In this document: positions 46,878-55,192 of the stretch, piece by piece | Layout: the number at the start of each line of letters is the position of its first letter | How positions within the stretch are numbered: the stretch's first letter is position 1 | NCBI GenBank assembly: GCA_947063875.1 | Contig: CAMSTY010000006.1 | Location: 1-64,000, forward strand | Direction of reading: 5' to 3' | DNA length: 64,000 bases | DNA from: an uncultured bacterium | Lineage (GTDB): Bacteria > Bacillota > Clostridia > Lachnospirales > Lachnospiraceae | Made by a program: the position numbers and the translations under genes | The notes under the pieces: generated by a model | Told to the model about the DNA's origin: nothing | The model's database searches: none | Seen by the model: the letters and a program-made list of their open reading frames with translations, nothing else

Positions 46878-47534
46878 TTAAAATGAGGATGATTCCCCTT
46901 TCACCATTTTCTCCGCCAGTCCCCGCAAATGCCGGCACATCCCTTCAATATCCGAGGCCGAAAAGATTGCCGAGACCAGCGCCACCCCATCCACGCCGCT
47001 TCTGGCAAGTTCCAAAATATTCTCTTGGCTGATACCGCCGATGGCCACCACCGGCACATTTACCGCGCCGCAGATTGCCCGCAGATCCTCCTGCGCCATC
47101 CGTCCGGCATCGGTCTTGGTGGAGGTAGAAAAGACGGCCCCCACTCCCAGGTAATCTGCCCCGTCTTCCACCGCTTTCCTGGCCTCCTTCACCGAATGGG
47201 CCGATACTCCCAGAATCATTTTCTCCCCCGCCAGGCGGCGAACCGTCCGGACATCCATGTCCTTTTGCCCCACATGGACGCCGTCTGCCCCGCAGGCAAC
47301 AGCGATCCGCACATTATCGTTGATGATAAGGGGAACGTTATAGCAACTGCACAAAGATTTTAATTCTCTTGCCTCCTGGAGAAACGCTTCTTCCTCCAGA
47401 TTCTTTTCTCTCAGCTGCACACAAGTCACCCCGCCCTTGAGGGCGGCTTCCACTTGCTCATACAAGCTTTGTCTTCCCGTCCAGGTGCGGTCTGTCACTG
47501 CATAGAGCAGCAAGGTTTCCTTAGCACATTTCAT
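46878..47534 (-). CDS. thiE: Thiamine-phosphate synthase
   Basis: ThiE joins HMP-pyrophosphate and hydroxyethylthiazole phosphate to thiamine phosphate. The 218-residue TIM-barrel has LYAVTDR, GGVTCVQLREKN, PLIINDNVRIAVACGADGVH, ILGVSAHS, DYLGVGAVFSTSTKTDA and VPVVAIGGI. Its start overlaps the thiM end by 14 bp, so the genes are coupled. No thiC or thiD is in the window, so salvage of the thiazole moiety is suggested. Confidence 0.95.
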   Translation of the reverse strand: MKCAKETLLLYAVTDRTWTGRQSLYEQVEAALKGGVTCVQLREKNLEEEAFLQEARELKSLCSCYNVPLIINDNVRIAVACGADGVHVGQKDMDVRTVRRLAGEKMILGVSAHSVKEARKAVEDGADYLGVGAVFSTSTKTDAGRMAQEDLRAICGAVNVPVVAIGGISQENILELARSGVDGVALVSAIFSASDIEGMCRHLRGLAEKMVKGESSSF

Positions 47535-48342
47535 AATTCGCCCCTTTCTTTAGTTCTCTTGGCGTCAAACGGTACATGGCGTCTATCATATAATTCCGAT
47601 AGGAGGCATTGCCATCCAGGCTCCCCATCCTTTCATATCCGATCTCCCCACATAACCCCATGGCGCATACAGCCGCCGCTACTGCCTCAAAAGGCGAATC
47701 CGGACTGACAGCCAAAAAGGCAGTTGCCAGCGCCGAAAGCTGGCAGCCGGTTCCCGTGACCCGGTTCATCATAGGATGTCCGTTACGGATGCAGCAGGCC
47801 CTTTCTCCGTCTGTGACCAGATCAATCCCGCCGGTCACCGCCGCCACCAGGCCCATCTTACAGGCAAAGCCTTTGACAAATTCCAGGGTTTCTTCCAGAT
47901 TTTCCTCCGTCACCTTGTCGGCCGCATCTGCCCCCACTCCTTCGGATGAGGCGCCGCCTATGGCCAGCACTCTTATTTCTGAAATATTTCCCCGGATTGC
48001 AGAAAACCGGACTTCCTCCAAAAGCCGGGCAGCGGCCCTTTTGCGCAAACCGGAAACGCCCACTCCCACCGGGTCCAGCACCACCGGATGTCCCAATTCA
48101 TTGGCCCGCCTCCCTGCCGCCACCATGGCAGAGAGTTTCTGAGGATTCAAGGTGCCGATGTTGATATTCAGCCCCTGGCACCCGGATGTGATCTCCGCCG
48201 CCTCTTCCAGGTCATCTGCCATGATGGGGGAAGCGCCGCAGGCCAGAAGCATGTTGGCACAGTCATTCGCCGTGACATAGTTGGTAATATTGTGAATGAC
48301 CGGCGACTGCCGGCGCACTCTCTCAAGAATTTCCCCGAACAT
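47521..48342 (-). CDS. thiM: Hydroxyethylthiazole kinase
   Basis: ThiM phosphorylates 4-methyl-5-hydroxyethylthiazole in thiamine salvage. The 273-residue enzyme has SPVIHNITNYVTANDCANML, GASPIMADD, VVLDPVGVG, VTGGIDLVTDGER and TGTGCQLSAL with the catalytic Cys. ATG 48342 lies 8 bases after AAAGGAG; the longer frame to 48588 covers the leader and is rejected. It is upstream of, and overlaps, thiE. Confidence 0.95.
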   Translation of the reverse strand: MFGEILERVRRQSPVIHNITNYVTANDCANMLLACGASPIMADDLEEAAEITSGCQGLNINIGTLNPQKLSAMVAAGRRANELGHPVVLDPVGVGVSGLRKRAAARLLEEVRFSAIRGNISEIRVLAIGGASSEGVGADAADKVTEENLEETLEFVKGFACKMGLVAAVTGGIDLVTDGERACCIRNGHPMMNRVTGTGCQLSALATAFLAVSPDSPFEAVAAAVCAMGLCGEIGYERMGSLDGNASYRNYMIDAMYRLTPRELKKGANYEMC

Positions 48343-48553
48343 ATTCAATACTCCTTTATCTTCCTTTTGCGTAAAGTGTTTTTGTACCATGGGGAAATCA
48401 ATGAATTTTCTAATGATACAAAAAAATGGGCAGCAGTACAATGATACCCTGCCACCAGAAAAAAATATAAACCAAAAGTAAATGTTCTTGCTCTGCCATC
48501 GCATGCATCGTATAGTTCCGGCGGCCTGTTCCTGCACCGGCTTTGTACTAACC
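48343..48553 (-). promoter_or_regulatory. thiM leader with terminator-like hairpin
   Basis: Transcription from the promoter at 48560-48588 gives a leader of about 210 bases. It has a possible stem GCCGG...CCGGA early and an intrinsic-terminator form near its 3' part. The TPP-riboswitch core segments (CTGAGA and ACCTGATCTGGATAATGCC) are not visible. It is either a leader with attenuation by another signal or an upstream small RNA of about 135 bases. Confidence 0.45.
48420..48452 (-). terminator. Hairpin plus T-run upstream of thiM
   Basis: On the minus strand GGCAG pairs with CTGCC (extended by a GTA/TAC helix across an internal loop), followed by CCA and six T. It lies about 80 bp before the thiM start. 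Confidence 0.6.
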
Positions 48554-48559
48554 GTATTG

Positions 48560-48588
48560 AGTATAACAGCTAATTTTTGTTTTCGCAA
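48560..48588 (-). promoter_or_regulatory. Promoter of the thiM leader
   Basis: On the minus strand TTGCGA (48588-48583), 17 bases, TATACT (48565-48560). Confidence 0.68.
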
Positions 48589-48690
48589 TATTTATCTGGA
48601 GAATTGTAATGAACTGCCATTAAGTGTTGTTAGAATCAAATGGAAAGCAAACTGTGAAAATTTGAATAGACGTAGGACGCTTTGCTGTGA

Positions 48691-48894
48691 TATAATGTAA
48701 ATATTATTAATTTTTGCATATGTAGGGGAAGGTGGTAGATTAAACAGACCGGATCAAAGTTTTTGGCATAAGTGGCTGATATGCCCTCATCTCCTGAGAT
48801 GAGAATCGTTTGATTGCATATGCCCTCTTGAAGTCCTGCAGAATCAGACAAAGCGGAATTGCGGGAACACATTACAGAATTAAGGAGGAATGAG
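48691..48894 (+). promoter_or_regulatory. Promoter and structured leader of the chemoreceptor gene
   Basis: TATAAT at 48691-48696 with TAGACG 18 bases upstream gives a leader of about 190 bases. It holds GGCATA (near 48768) pairing with TATGCC, a second repeat ATATGCCCTC/GCATATGCCCTC, and the palindrome CTCATCTC-ct-GAGATGAG (48786-48803). No known riboswitch consensus is recognised; the structure suggests possible RNA-level control. Confidence 0.45.
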
Positions 48895-50868
48895 ATGAAA
48901 AGTATACGCAAAAAGATCACCGTATGCCTGATGTCAACCGTTTTGATCGCCCTGGTGGCGGTGGGAGCTGCCAGTATTTTTTTGAGTTACCGGAGTACTA
49001 TGGTCACGGTAGATCAGATGATGAGCGAGACTGCCGTGCTGGCGGCGGAACGTATTGAACAGGAATTGACGGCTTATAAAAACGTAGCCATGGACACAGG
49101 CTGCATCTCCCAGCTGACCGATCCGGCTGTGTCGGTTGCTGAGAAGCAGGCCATCATCGATGAACGGGTTAAAATGCATGGATTTCAGCGGGGCAACATT
49201 GTGAATATTGACGGCTACAGTATCTTTGACGGCAATAACTATTCGGACCGGGAATATGTCAAGCAGGCCATGCAGGGCAACGTCTATGTATCCGAACCCC
49301 TGGTCAGCAAGGTGACGGGGGAGCTGTCCATTATGGTGGCGGCGCCTCTCTATGCGAATGGACAGAAGGGTTCCCAGATTGTAGGTGTGGTCTATTTCGT
49401 GCCGCCGGAGACGTTTCTAAATAATATTGTTTCTTCTATTAAGGTTGCCCAGAGCAGCCGGGCCTATATGATCAACAAATCCGGCGATACCATCGCCGAT
49501 GTTACGCTTGACACCATTACTACCCAGAACATTGAGCAGGAGGCCCAGAGCAATTCTTCCTTAAAGGGACTGGCCGCCATCCACAATGCCATGCGGCAGG
49601 GGAAGAATGGCTTCGGAAGCTATCGCGCTTCTGACGGAATCCGTTTTGCTGCCTATGCCCCGGTGGGGAGCACAGACGGCTGGAGCGTTGCTGTCACTGC
49701 CCTGAAGTCTGAGTATCTGGCAGATACCTATTTTGGCATTGTGATTAATATTGTTGTCATTGTGATTTCCATTCTGGCTTCCATTGTCGTGGCCCTGCAG
49801 CTGTCTACCAATATCAGCGCACCTATGCAGGCCTGTGCCAAGCGGATGAAACTGTTAGTGGAAGGTGACCTGACCTCTCCGGTTCCTCAGGCCAGGGGCC
49901 AGGATGAGACGGCTGCCCTGACCCGATCCACGGCAGATATGGTAAAAGGTTTAAATATTATTATCAACGATATCAAATATCTGTTCAGCGAGATGGCGAA
50001 CAAGAATTTTGACATTCAGTCCTCTCATCGGGACGCTTATGTCGGTGAATTCCGGAGCCTTCTGACGTCCATGCGCAGTCTGAAGATGGAACTGAGCAGC
50101 ACTATGCGCCAGATCGGTACTTCCGCCGGCCAGGTATCCTCTGCCAGCAATCAGGTTTCCACTGGCGCCCAGTCCCTGAGCCAGGGTTCTATCGAGCAGG
50201 CAAGTTCCGTGGAAGAACTGGCAGCCACCATCGGTGGTATCTCAGACAGCGCCAGGCAGACTTCCGCTGCCGCCGAAGAGGCTGGAAACTATGTTGGGCA
50301 GGCCGGCGCCCAGCTGGGTACCAGCGTAGAACATGTGAAAGAACTAAACGATGCCATGGAAAAAATCTCCCGCTCTTCCGAAGAGATTTCCAAGATCATT
50401 GCTACCATCGAAAGCATCGCCTTCCAGACCAATATCCTGGCGTTGAATGCCGCTGTGGAGGCTGCCCGGGCAGGTTCCTCGGGCAAGGGTTTTGCCGTAG
50501 TTGCCGACGAGGTCCGCAACCTTGCTTCCAAGTCTGACGAGGCTGCCAAGGCCACCAAGGAACTGATCGAAAGTTCCATCCATTCTGTAGATGAGGGAAG
50601 CCAGGCTGTGAAAAATGTGACGGATGCCTTGGAGCGCACCAGTGTCCTGGCCGGCCATGTGACTGCCCAGATGGATATTGTGGTACATGCGGTGGAGGAT
50701 CAGACCACGGCCCTGGTGCAGGTTACTGAGGGTATTGACCAGATCTCTTCCGTAGTCCAGACGAACAGCGCTACCGCTCAGGAAAGCGCTGCTGCCAGCG
50801 AAGAACTTTCCGCGGAAGCTAACGGCTTAAAGCAGCTGGTAAGCAGCTTTACCCTTGCCAGAGACTGA
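48895..50868 (+). CDS. Methyl-accepting chemotaxis protein
   Basis: The 657-residue receptor has membrane helices at about 12-35 and 285-305 around a periplasmic-type double-Cache sensor ([30 protein letters not shown]), a HAMP domain, and a cytoplasmic signalling domain with the hairpin tip [20 protein letters not shown] (close to invariant) and [17 protein letters not shown] 48895 is 6 bases after AAGGAGG; the frame upstream to 48859 is not used. Cache sensors usually bind amino acids or organic acids. The terminator at 50898-50935 ends the gene. Confidence 0.95.
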   Translation: MKSIRKKITVCLMSTVLIALVAVGAASIFLSYRSTMVTVDQMMSETAVLAAERIEQELTAYKNVAMDTGCISQLTDPAVSVAEKQAIIDERVKMHGFQRGNIVNIDGYSIFDGNNYSDREYVKQAMQGNVYVSEPLVSKVTGELSIMVAAPLYANGQKGSQIVGVVYFVPPETFLNNIVSSIKVAQSSRAYMINKSGDTIADVTLDTITTQNIEQEAQSNSSLKGLAAIHNAMRQGKNGFGSYRASDGIRFAAYAPVGSTDGWSVAVTALKSEYLADTYFGIVINIVVIVISILASIVVALQLSTNISAPMQACAKRMKLLVEGDLTSPVPQARGQDETAALTRSTADMVKGLNIIINDIKYLFSEMANKNFDIQSSHRDAYVGEFRSLLTSMRSLKMELSSTMRQIGTSAGQVSSASNQVSTGAQSLSQGSIEQASSVEELAATIGGISDSARQTSAAAEEAGNYVGQAGAQLGTSVEHVKELNDAMEKISRSSEEISKIIATIESIAFQTNILALNAAVEAARAGSSGKGFAVVADEVRNLASKSDEAAKATKELIESSIHSVDEGSQAVKNVTDALERTSVLAGHVTAQMDIVVHAVEDQTTALVQVTEGIDQISSVVQTNSATAQESAAASEELSAEANGLKQLVSSFTLARD

Positions 50869-50897
50869 TTGCTTTTGCAAAGTCCGGCAATTTCAAA

Positions 50898-50935
50898 GGG
50901 TAAGGTTTTGAGATTCAAATCTCAGAACCTTACCC
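50898..50935 (+). terminator. Rho-independent terminator of the chemoreceptor gene
   Basis: GGGTAAGGTTTTGAGAT pairs with ATCTCAGAACCTTACCC over 17 bp (one G-T pair), 4-base loop, then TGTATTTTTTCTTT. Confidence 0.92.
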
Positions 50936-51407
50936 TGTATTTTTTCTTTCAATATCTCCTGCTTCTTCATAATGTTTCCATCCCACTGCACCCGAATCTG
51001 CTTTCCGCCTCGCCTTGGTTGCTGATATATCCCCATATGCGCACTCGCAGAAAATAGAGGGTCAGAAATTTCCAGCAGACGTCTTTGACCACAACATTCA
51101 CGGACTCCCTGCTCTCCATCCTGCCCGTATTTCCCCGCTAACCCCTTTCGGCATTTCCAAATGATTAATTTTAATTTGCTTAATATTTAACATGGAACCG
51201 TCTTTGCTCCTTATCTTCTATTTGCATTATCCGGATAAAGCATTTCTCTTGGAAGCATTCATCCGATTTCCGTCATTATAGCAAATACTTTGGCAGAATG
51301 ATATATAATTTTTTTTGACTTGATTTAATTTTTACAGATAAGACTGACACCGCAAAAACAGAATAAGCATTTTGATTTTTAAGGCATTTTGCGTTATTAT
51401 GAGGGAC

Positions 51408-51436
51408 TTGCAAAAGCACAAAACATGTTGTATAGT
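51408..51436 (+). promoter_or_regulatory. Promoter of sdaAB-sdaAA
   Basis: TTGCAA (51408-51413), 17 bases, TATAGT (51431-51436), about 80 bases before the sdaAB start. Confidence 0.7.
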
Positions 51437-51521
51437 GGGACTATAAAACCGCAAAGGTGAGCGAACCTTTTTTCCGGATCAACTTCCAGATCCCTGTTTA
51501 TTATCACGAAAGGATTTTATC

Positions 51522-52181
51522 ATGAATGTATTCGATATCTTGGGTCCTGTTATGATCGGCCCCTCCAGTTCCCATACTGCCGGAGCCGTCCGAATCGGAC
51601 TGATTACCCGTACCCTTCTGGGAAGCGAACCCCAAAAGGCATCCATCCTCCTTCATGGTTCCTTTGCCAAGACTTACAAAGGCCATGGCACTGACAAGGC
51701 TCTGATCGGAGGTATCCTGGGAATGCAAACCGATGATTCCAGAATCCGCCAGGCGCCGGAAATCGCCAGGCAGCAGGGACTGATAGTGGAAATCCTCACA
51801 GATGATATTGACGGGGCCCACCCCAATACGGCCCGTATCTATTTGTATGACGATTCCGGCCGTATGGTATCTCTTCAGGGAAGCAGTATTGGGGGAGGGA
51901 ACATTCACATTACGGAGGTCAACGATATGCCTGTCTCCATTACCGGCCAGCATCCTACCCTGATCATCTTGCATCGGGATGCTCCCGGAACCATCGCCGC
52001 CGTTACCGAGGTCATGGCTGAATCCGGCATTAATATCTGCAATTTCCGTCTGGCCCGGGATCAGAAAGGCGGCCAGGCTGTTATGACTATTGAAACAGAC
52101 GGCCAGCTGACGGCCAAGCAGAATCGTGCCATTTCCCAGCTGCCCAACATTTTCTCCAGCACAATGCTGCTGCCATTCTAA
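51522..52181 (+). CDS. sdaAB: L-serine dehydratase, iron-sulfur-dependent, beta subunit
   Basis: This 219-residue subunit works with SdaAA to deaminate L-serine to pyruvate and ammonia. The start FDILGPVMIGPSSSHTAGAV is diagnostic. A C-terminal ACT domain (about residues 145-215, TLIILHRDAPGTIAAVTEVM) probably binds serine. AAAGGA lies upstream of the ATG. sdaAA starts 18 bp downstream. Confidence 0.95.
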   Translation: MNVFDILGPVMIGPSSSHTAGAVRIGLITRTLLGSEPQKASILLHGSFAKTYKGHGTDKALIGGILGMQTDDSRIRQAPEIARQQGLIVEILTDDIDGAHPNTARIYLYDDSGRMVSLQGSSIGGGNIHITEVNDMPVSITGQHPTLIILHRDAPGTIAAVTEVMAESGINICNFRLARDQKGGQAVMTIETDGQLTAKQNRAISQLPNIFSSTMLLPF

Positions 52182-52199
52182 ATAAGGAGACCGTCTATT

Positions 52200-53117
52200 A
52201 TGGATTTGCAATTGAACTATCACTCCATCGCTGAACTGACCGCCGCTGCCGAAGAACATCAGACCACAATCTCCCGCCTGGTTCTGAAGCAGCAGGCACA
52301 GCAGATGGAACTGTCAGAGGAAGAGATCTTTTGCCGCATGGCAGAGACTTATCAGGTTATGGCAAGCTGTATTCAGCCTGGCTGTGATCCGGCCCTTAAA
52401 AGCACCAGCGGCCTGACCGGCGGCAGCGCCAGTAAGCTGCGCCGGATATCGGAAGAAGGCCAAAGCCTGACTGGCTCTCTGCTTTCCGGAGCGTTGTACC
52501 GGGCTTTGGCTGTTTCTGAGCTGAATGCCGCCATGGGACGCATCGTAGCCGCGCCTACTGCAGGCAGCTGCGGTATCCTTCCTGCCGCCCTGCTTACTAT
52601 GGAAGCAGAAAAAGGCTGCTCTGTCCATGACTGTGTAATGGCTATGTTCACAGCTTCCGCAGTGGGAATGGTGATTGCCAACAATGCCAGCCTGGCCGGG
52701 GCTCAGGGAGGCTGCCAGGCTGAATGCGGCTCGGCTGCCGCCATGGCCGCGGCTGCCGTCACCGAACTGGCCGGCGGCAGTCCGAAAATGGTCTCCCACG
52801 CCGTAGCCATCACCCTGAAAAACATCCTGGGCCTGGTCTGTGACCCGGTAGCCGGCCTGGTGGAGATTCCCTGCATTAAGCGGAATGCCTCCGGCACTGC
52901 CGGCGCTTTTGTGGCTGCCGAACTGGCATTGGCCGGAATTGAAAGCGCTATTCCTGCGGATGAAGTGATCTGGGCCATGAAAAAGGTGGGGGATTCCATG
53001 TCCTCTGCCTTAAAGGAGACGGCAGAAGGCGGCCTGGCCGCCACCCCTACCGGAAAAAGGCTCCACGAACAGGTGTTTGGCTTGGAGGAAAACTCTAAAA
53101 CAACTTCTGTCCCATAA
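52200..53117 (+). CDS. sdaAA: L-serine dehydratase, iron-sulfur-dependent, alpha subunit
   Basis: The 305-residue catalytic subunit carries the oxygen-labile [4Fe-4S] cluster. Visible motifs are STSGLTGGSASKL, AAPTAGSCGILPAALL with a cluster Cys, GAQGGCQAECGSAAAM with two further Cys, and VCDPVAGLVEIPCIKRNA. AAGGAG lies 11 bases before the ATG. It forms one operon with sdaAB. Separate alpha and beta genes are typical of Gram-positive anaerobes. Confidence 0.95.
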   Translation: MDLQLNYHSIAELTAAAEEHQTTISRLVLKQQAQQMELSEEEIFCRMAETYQVMASCIQPGCDPALKSTSGLTGGSASKLRRISEEGQSLTGSLLSGALYRALAVSELNAAMGRIVAAPTAGSCGILPAALLTMEAEKGCSVHDCVMAMFTASAVGMVIANNASLAGAQGGCQAECGSAAAMAAAAVTELAGGSPKMVSHAVAITLKNILGLVCDPVAGLVEIPCIKRNASGTAGAFVAAELALAGIESAIPADEVIWAMKKVGDSMSSALKETAEGGLAATPTGKRLHEQVFGLEENSKTTSVP

Positions 53118-53169
53118 GGTCAATATCCCTGGCATACAGCTTTTGGAACTGCATCTTCAGACTCATCTT

Positions 53170-54012
53170 TCAAAAGAGCAGTTCCAGAACTGCGCAGGTT
53201 TTCCTTCCCAGTTCATCAGACAGCCGGATGGATTGCGCGTGTTCATCCACTTCTCTGGGAAGCCGATACAGGTCAATGACCTGAAGTCCCTTCCCTTCAT
53301 AATATTTATGCAGATAATCTTTTCCGGCATGGAGGCTGCTGGAAAGGAAATAATTCCGATGCATCTCCCGTTTCACCTGCATTTCCTGCGCAATATAGTC
53401 AATCCAGCTGACAAAGGTTTTCAGGTTATAGTCATTCAGAGAATACCCGACAAATAAAAATACATGATCGATCAGAAGAGATTTCAGAAAAGTCTCCATC
53501 AGACGATGAGTTTGGGAATAATGCAGATAATCATCTTCCTTAAATACCAGTTGTTCCGGATGGCAGATGTCTCCATGAAGCTTGAGAAGATAATGAGCCG
53601 ATATCCCGGTGAGGAGATCCCGGTCCTCCCGGATAATCTCATATCCTCTGGCGACCTGGTCTAACAACGTATCAAAGTTTGTCGTCACAATATGTTTGGG
53701 ATGAAGGGCCACGATCAGTTCGTCGAGCAAATTAGGTTGGATATTCTCTGGTATCATAGACTGGATCAGGGAATAATAAGCGATGTGGTTGCTGCTTTCA
53801 TCCATACAATAATAATACTGGGGAATCCGGATGTATTCTTCTGTAGCCAGACGGCCCTCTGTAGGATAACCGATCTCCTTGGCAAAGGCCTGAACCATCT
53901 GTCCCCAGGTAGGAAGGCCCGAATTTTTTGACACTCCGGCTCCTACAAAAACCACCAGCTTTTCCCGGCGCAGGGCAAGGGACATATCCTTTATCATCTC
54001 ATAAAAAGTCAA
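53170..54012 (-). CDS. SIR2-like NAD-binding protein, stand-alone
   Basis: The 280-residue protein has the SIR2_2 fold seen in bacterial defence NADases: VFVGAGVSKNSGLPTW (NAD loop), TTNFDTLLD, LLKLHGDI with the likely catalytic His, and FVGYSLNDYN. It lacks the zinc-binding Cys of deacetylase sirtuins. No second domain is attached and no partner defence gene is adjacent, unlike Thoeris or Sir2-HerA systems. The start is TTG 54012 after AGGGGG; ATG 53997 is possible. It sits convergent with sdaAA. Confidence 0.82.
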   Translation of the reverse strand: MTFYEMIKDMSLALRREKLVVFVGAGVSKNSGLPTWGQMVQAFAKEIGYPTEGRLATEEYIRIPQYYYCMDESSNHIAYYSLIQSMIPENIQPNLLDELIVALHPKHIVTTNFDTLLDQVARGYEIIREDRDLLTGISAHYLLKLHGDICHPEQLVFKEDDYLHYSQTHRLMETFLKSLLIDHVFLFVGYSLNDYNLKTFVSWIDYIAQEMQVKREMHRNYFLSSSLHAGKDYLHKYYEGKGLQVIDLYRLPREVDEHAQSIRLSDELGRKTCAVLELLF

Positions 54013-54082
54013 GTCACGACCCCCTCTTTTTGCAGTATATCTGTTTCAATGGATGCTCTGCCTTGACCACAAGCCAAAGGCA

Positions 54083-54856
54083 TCAGGTCAGAGAAATCAG
54101 TTCCACCTTTGGCGCCCTCGCCGTCACCGTCTGCTTTCGATCGTACGTCAGAGGCTTTCCCTCAAGATCACCCGTAAAGCCTCCTGCCTCTTCCACCAGA
54201 AGAGCCCCTGCAGCATAATCCCAGGGCGACAGAACCATCTCAAAGAAAAACTCTGCTCTTCCACTGGCTACCATACACAGGTCGATAGCGGCAGAACCGC
54301 TCCTGCGCAGGTCTTCCGCACGGGACACGTAACGATAAGCCACTTCAAAGGATGTTTTCATCAATTCTTTGTTGTATGGGGCCACCCCGAACAATATCAC
54401 GCCTTCTTCAAGAGTCCGCTCCGAGGCATATATCCGTTCCCCGTTTAAATATGCCCCTTTTCCTTTCTCGGCATAGTAGGTCTCCTTTTGGTAAGGATTA
54501 TAAACGACTCCCAACACAGGAATCCCGTTCTTAGCCAGGGCCACACTGATGCAGCTGGCATTGTAACCCCGGATAAAATTGGCTGTCCCATCTATGGGAT
54601 CTACGATAAAAGCATATCCCTTGGAAATATCCGTGTGATCCATCTGGTCTTCTTCCCCAAGGAAAACGGCTTCCGGAACCAGGGCCAGCAGCTTGGCCTT
54701 TAGGGCCGACTGTACTCGGGAATCATAATCGGTTACAAAATTCCCTTTTCCTTCTTTTTGATGAATCTTACGTTCGATATCCGTCGCGCTCAGTATGATG
54801 TCTCCGCATTCATGGACAATTTTAAGAACTTCGGAAAGTATATTTTCTTTTAACAT
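54083..54856 (-). CDS. Inositol monophosphatase family protein
   Basis: The 257-residue enzyme shows the Li-sensitive phosphatase motifs GEEDQ (metal-binding Glu), FIVDPIDGTANFIRGYN (Asp-Pro-Ile-Asp-Gly-Thr) and SPWDYAAGALLVEEAGG. Substrates may be inositol-1-phosphate, fructose-1,6-bisphosphate or 3'-phosphoadenosine phosphates; the sequence does not decide. AAAGGAG lies 5-6 bases upstream of the ATG. The SIR2 gene is 70 bp downstream in the same direction. Confidence 0.93.
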   Translation of the reverse strand: MLKENILSEVLKIVHECGDIILSATDIERKIHQKEGKGNFVTDYDSRVQSALKAKLLALVPEAVFLGEEDQMDHTDISKGYAFIVDPIDGTANFIRGYNASCISVALAKNGIPVLGVVYNPYQKETYYAEKGKGAYLNGERIYASERTLEEGVILFGVAPYNKELMKTSFEVAYRYVSRAEDLRRSGSAAIDLCMVASGRAEFFFEMVLSPWDYAAGALLVEEAGGFTGDLEGKPLTYDRKQTVTARAPKVELISLT

Positions 54857-55192
54857 GATGTCTCCTTTGCTAGTGTACCGACTTATTTACGTTTCGCCAA
54901 ATGAGCCAGTACACCAGTGCCATTTGGTTAAGAACTTTCAAAGGTATGCTATTGATCCATATTTCTTTCTATCTATCTTATTGTACCATGATTCCTCTTC
55001 GATTGCGACCTTCTCCTCTACAAAAATATTGATTTTCCGCCCTTTTATCCCTTTCTTCTGAATAAAACAGAAAATTTCCAAATACCGATTGACGTTCGGC
55101 TTTAAATGTGCTATTTTGTTATAAAATGTATTGTATATGTATATTAAAGAAAGCTGAGGTGCCGTCATTGCTTTGGCAGTGATAAACAGATT
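54857..55192. other. Intergenic region before the MATE gene
   Basis: It contains the inverted repeat CCAAATG/CATTTGG (about 54898-54931) near the suhB-like start, and a plausible rightward promoter TTGACG (55089-55094), 17 bases, TATTTT (55112-55117). A small stem TGCC/GGCA follows near 55160-55183. The MATE start lacks a good ribosome binding site. Confidence 0.45.

Larger units (their letters stand above)
50869..51521. other. Intergenic region between the chemoreceptor and sdaAB
   Basis: The terminator and the sdaAB promoter lie at its ends. The middle (50950-51400) has no supported gene or repeat; a 62-codon frame at 50869-51057 runs through the terminator and is rejected. Confidence 0.5.

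Noticed and set aside
48343-48560. TPP riboswitch for thiM
   Set aside because: The conserved CTGAGA and ACCTGATCTGGATAATGCC-type segments are not present by eye on the minus strand; a covariance scan could overturn this.
53095-53169. In-frame extension after the TGA stop of the SIR2-like gene (24 codons to TAG)
   Set aside because: The residues look protein-like but lie antisense to the end of sdaAA, and there is no sign of selenocysteine insertion or readthrough.
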